From Thermoplasmata archaeon (GTDB taxonomy: Archaea > Thermoplasmatota > Thermoplasmata > Thermoplasmatales > Thermoplasmataceae), in assembly GCA_021801305.1 (NCBI GenBank), contig JAJYYD010000016.1, positions 1 through 5,644 of the forward strand: a stretch of DNA of 5,644 bases, given 5' to 3'. The notes beneath the pieces were generated by a model. The model was not told the origin of the DNA, made no database searches, and was given only the letters and a program-made list of their open reading frames with translations. The translations under genes were made by a program, and so were the position numbers. Positions 5,422 through 5,644 of this stretch are shown one piece after another. Position 1 is the first letter of the stretch. Each line of letters begins with the position of its first letter.

Positions 5422-5430
5422 CGTATAAAT
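5422..5430 (-). promoter_or_regulatory. Probable box A (TATA) of the membrane protein/regulator pair
   Basis: The minus strand reads ATTTATACG, about 36 to 44 bases before the ATG, predicting a transcription start near 5400 and a leader of about 13 bases. A T6 run at 5411-5416 (minus strand) lies between and may terminate the upstream gene. TTATACGG recurs at 2757-2764 beside the HxlR stop codon. Confidence 0.45.
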
Positions 5431-5448
5431 CAGCCCTATTTTTCATTA

Positions 5449-5644
5449 TCATGAAAATGTAACTGCATACCCAAGGCTGTTGAATTCCTTCTTTATCTCG
5501 TCCCGGTATGACCTGTCACCTATGATCTTCCCTACAACCAGGTTCCTTGCTGTTTTCTTGACTGAAAATGCAGTCTTGATCTCCCCTTCAGTGTAGTAGA
5601 AGTAAAGTCCCGCAGATCCGAATGTTGACTTCAGGTACTGCTTG
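5449..5644 (-). CDS. C-terminal fragment of an unrecognised protein (5' end outside window)
   Basis: An open frame enters from the right edge on the minus strand and ends at TGA 5449-5451, giving 64 residues. The segment includes FGSAGLYFYYTEGEIKTAFS (8-27) and a charged stretch GDRSYRDEIKKEFNSLGYAV (42-61), an alternation that looks like a mixed alpha/beta soluble domain. It has no cysteine and no membrane helix. I do not recognise the family. It lies 61 bases upstream of the small membrane protein gene on the same strand, but the TATA-like box between them suggests separate transcription. Confidence 0.65.
   Translation of the reverse strand, partial: KQYLKSTFGSAGLYFYYTEGEIKTAFSVKKTARNLVVGKIIGDRSYRDEIKKEFNSLGYAVTFS

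Overview
The window looks archaeal, most likely an acidophilic Thermoplasmatales-type euryarchaeon, though I cannot name the genus from sequence alone. The reasons are AT-rich gaps with box A (TATA-like) elements close to start codons, little or no 5' leader on several genes, heavy use of AGG/AGA and ATA codons, two archaeal-style winged-helix regulators, and a secreted protein rich in N-glycosylation sequons and free of cysteine.

Left part (1-2760). The window opens with the last 38 codons of a + strand gene (2-118) that I do not recognise. A gap follows (119-573) with coding-like scraps but no intact gene. The main block is a minus-strand operon read right to left: a previously unlisted 44-codon small ORF (2555-2689), an MFS transporter (1332-2558) and a TauE/SafE-type membrane transporter (574-1335). 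Each junction is a 4-base ATGA stop/start overlap, so the three are probably translationally coupled. The operon promoter appears to be a TATA box at 2708-2715 that sits inside a palindrome and gives an almost leaderless message. Just upstream of it lies a set of direct and inverted repeats (2727-2758).

Middle (2766-3655). An HxlR-family winged-helix regulator lies immediately upstream of the operon on the same strand and is the obvious candidate to bind those repeats. It has a GTG start, a good Shine-Dalgarno sequence and an unusual Cys-x-Cys tail. A possible 47-codon small ORF overlaps its start by GTGA. The next roughly 400 bases hold no intact gene; one minus-strand frame faintly resembles a decayed TnpB N-terminus.

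Right part (3656-5644). A + strand gene encodes an exported, single-anchor, sequon-rich surface protein. Its stop codon overlaps that of a convergent minus-strand two-gene unit: a three-helix small membrane protein followed two bases later by a tandem winged-helix regulator. The window ends in the C-terminal 64 codons of another unrecognised minus-strand gene (5449-5644).

The working picture is two small regulated membrane modules. The first is an HxlR-controlled efflux or uptake operon, probably for small anions or organic acids (inference from TauE/SafE family knowledge). The second is a membrane-protein/winged-helix pair next to a surface glycoprotein. No rRNA, tRNA, CRISPR array or intact mobile element was seen.
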